Positions 5,622-6,590 of a DNA stretch of 6,590 nucleotides are shown here, piece after piece (the stretch's first letter is position 1; each line of letters opens with the position of its first letter). Both the position numbers and the translations under genes were made by a program. Location: assembly GCA_026992215.1 (NCBI GenBank), contig JALXAI010000215.1:1-6590 (forward strand), in the 5' to 3' direction. The notes under the pieces are model-generated. The model saw nothing but the letters and a program-made list of their open reading frames with translations, searched no databases and had not been told where the DNA came from. Origin of the DNA: Desulfobacterales bacterium. GTDB lineage: Bacteria > Desulfobacterota > Syntrophobacteria > B119-G9.

Positions 5622-6590
5622 TTAAGTCGAGTACCTGCCCCCGTCCACTTCGTGAGGTTCCTTGTTGTAAGCTTCCCTGATCAACTGGTTCACGTAATTG
5701 TCAGGATCAACAACTGCTTCCCTCGGCAACAAGAATTCCGCCTGTCCCGTTTTGTCTGCCACCAGCTTAAACGCGTAGTCGAAATCCCTCGAAATCTCCT
5801 CGCAAATTTCCTGAGTGGATACTCCCCGCAGCACCGCCCTTTCAATGATTTCATCGATAGCCTCATCGCTGAAACGCGCCCTGAAGCCAAACCGTTCAAA
5901 GAAGGAAACCTCGAAACTCTTGATCTGGTTGTACATGTTCAGGAGGTCCTCGAAAAGGACTTCAAGTTCCACCCCGGTGCGCAGATGTTGATCGATAATT
6001 ATGTCGATGCGTCCTTCCGTGTAAATCTGGGCATAGGTGCCCAGGAAACTTTCCCGGTTCCTGTAAATGTTGTCCCTGAGCTGGGACTTCTGTTTCATCT
6101 TGATATTCAAATACTTTTCGAGCAGCTCCGGTTTTTCCGGATCTTCCAGCAGGCGCCGAAGCTCCCCTTCCGGGTCTTTCACAACTTCGGGCGTCACCAC
6201 CAGGAACTGGATATCCGTGGATGGCAGTTTCTTCTCGTATGGCAAAAGGACTCTTTCGATAACACTCACCAGCCCCCTTGCCCCCGTTTTTTCCCTGTAA
6301 GCAAGCCCGGCAAGAAGGCGCAGCGCTTCGTCTTCGAAGTATATGTCTATGCCGTAAGAACGAAAATCCTCCTTTTTTCCATTGACAATAGGATTATTCG
6401 GATTCTTCAAAATCTTGTAAAGATCTTCCTCGCTCAAAGGCTCCAGAACGGCTATCACTGGTAACCTGCCCACGAATTCACTCTCGAAGCCATACTGTAT
6501 CAGGTCTTCTGCCCTCACGTGATGCAGGTACTTGTAGTCAGTGTCTTTGCTCGTTATATCGGCATCGAATCCCATGCTCTGGCTGCTTAC
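5622..6590 (-). CDS. ClpX-like AAA+ ATPase with extended C-terminus (3' part)
   Basis: Partial gene: the frame is open to the right edge, so the 322 visible residues are the C-terminal part and the Met codon at 6575 is internal. Residues about 27-136 match the end of the ClpX AAA+ module: EFVGRLPVIAVL (residues 38-49; Arg42 at the arginine-finger position), a small alpha domain, and the sensor-2 motif TGARGL (102-107, Arg105). Walker A, Walker B and any N-terminal zinc domain lie outside the window. Ordinary ClpX ends soon after this small domain; here some 185 further residues follow. They are highly charged (about 138-225), then contain a stretch (234-277) that resembles a second, degenerate copy of the small domain. 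The family unfolds proteins in an ATP-driven ring, with or without ClpP. The long tail suggests a paralogue rather than housekeeping ClpX, so I give no symbol. It ends 20 bp before ahbC on the same strand, so co-transcription is likely. Family assignment is firm; substrate and role are unknown. Confidence 0.85.
   Translation of the reverse strand, partial: VSSQSMGFDADITSKDTDYKYLHHVRAEDLIQYGFESEFVGRLPVIAVLEPLSEEDLYKILKNPNNPIVNGKKEDFRSYGIDIYFEDEALRLLAGLAYREKTGARGLVSVIERVLLPYEKKLPSTDIQFLVVTPEVVKDPEGELRRLLEDPEKPELLEKYLNIKMKQKSQLRDNIYRNRESFLGTYAQIYTEGRIDIIIDQHLRTGVELEVLFEDLLNMYNQIKSFEVSFFERFGFRARFSDEAIDEIIERAVLRGVSTQEICEEISRDFDYAFKLVADKTGQAEFLLPREAVVDPDNYVNQLIREAYNKEPHEVDGGRYST

Noticed and set aside
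5652..6464. 271-codon open frame on the plus strand
   Set aside because: Antisense to the ClpX-like gene with no supporting motifs.

Overview
The window reads as a run of co-directional genes, all on the minus strand, from an anaerobic bacterium that makes heme by the siroheme-dependent (Ahb) route. The two signature radical-SAM enzymes of that route, AhbC and AhbD, flank a zinc-type porphobilinogen synthase (HemB). This arrangement is best known from sulfate-reducing Desulfobacterota (Desulfovibrio and relatives). The accompanying ClpX-like AAA+ protein, the DUF151 protein and the cofactor-independent phosphoglycerate mutase argue for a bacterium rather than an archaeon. A Desulfobacterota sulfate reducer or syntroph is the likely host, but this is inference from gene content; genus cannot be told.

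Layout in the direction of transcription (right to left): (1) 3' part of a ClpX-like AAA+ gene, entering from the right edge (6590-5622); (2) ahbC, 12,18-didecarboxysiroheme deacetylase (5601-4417); (3) a previously easy-to-miss 49-codon gene for a small, basic, single-pass membrane peptide (4380-4231); (4) a 181-bp non-coding or weakly coding leader with a stem-loop; (5) hemB, starting at a GTG with a strong Shine-Dalgarno site (4049-3075); (6) a 104-bp spacer that opens with a 24-bp tandem repeat; (7) ahbD, heme b synthase (2970-1813); (8) a DUF151 'bifunctional nuclease' family protein (1799-1344); (9) the first 437 codons of a plant/trypanosome-type 2,3-bisphosphoglycerate-independent phosphoglycerate mutase (1311 to the left edge). 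Gaps are 20, 36, 181, 104, 13 and 32 bp, no intrinsic terminator is visible, and an operon is likely, with the 181-bp gap the only obvious place for an internal promoter or control element.

How the genes fit together: HemB makes porphobilinogen, the common tetrapyrrole precursor. Siroheme and 12,18-didecarboxysiroheme are made by genes outside this window (siroheme synthase and AhbA/B). AhbC then removes two acetate side chains to give iron-coproporphyrin III, and AhbD oxidatively decarboxylates two propionates to the vinyls of heme b. The ClpX-like protein, DUF151 protein and mutase have no known biochemical role in this pathway.

The heme genes themselves are well described. Less ordinary are the small membrane ORF between ahbC and hemB, the duplicated ClpX-type small domain in the AAA+ protein, the in-frame 8-codon repeat just after the hemB stop, and the leader ahead of hemB. 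I see no CRISPR array, insertion sequence, tRNA or rRNA. I found no clear candidate for an entirely new system.
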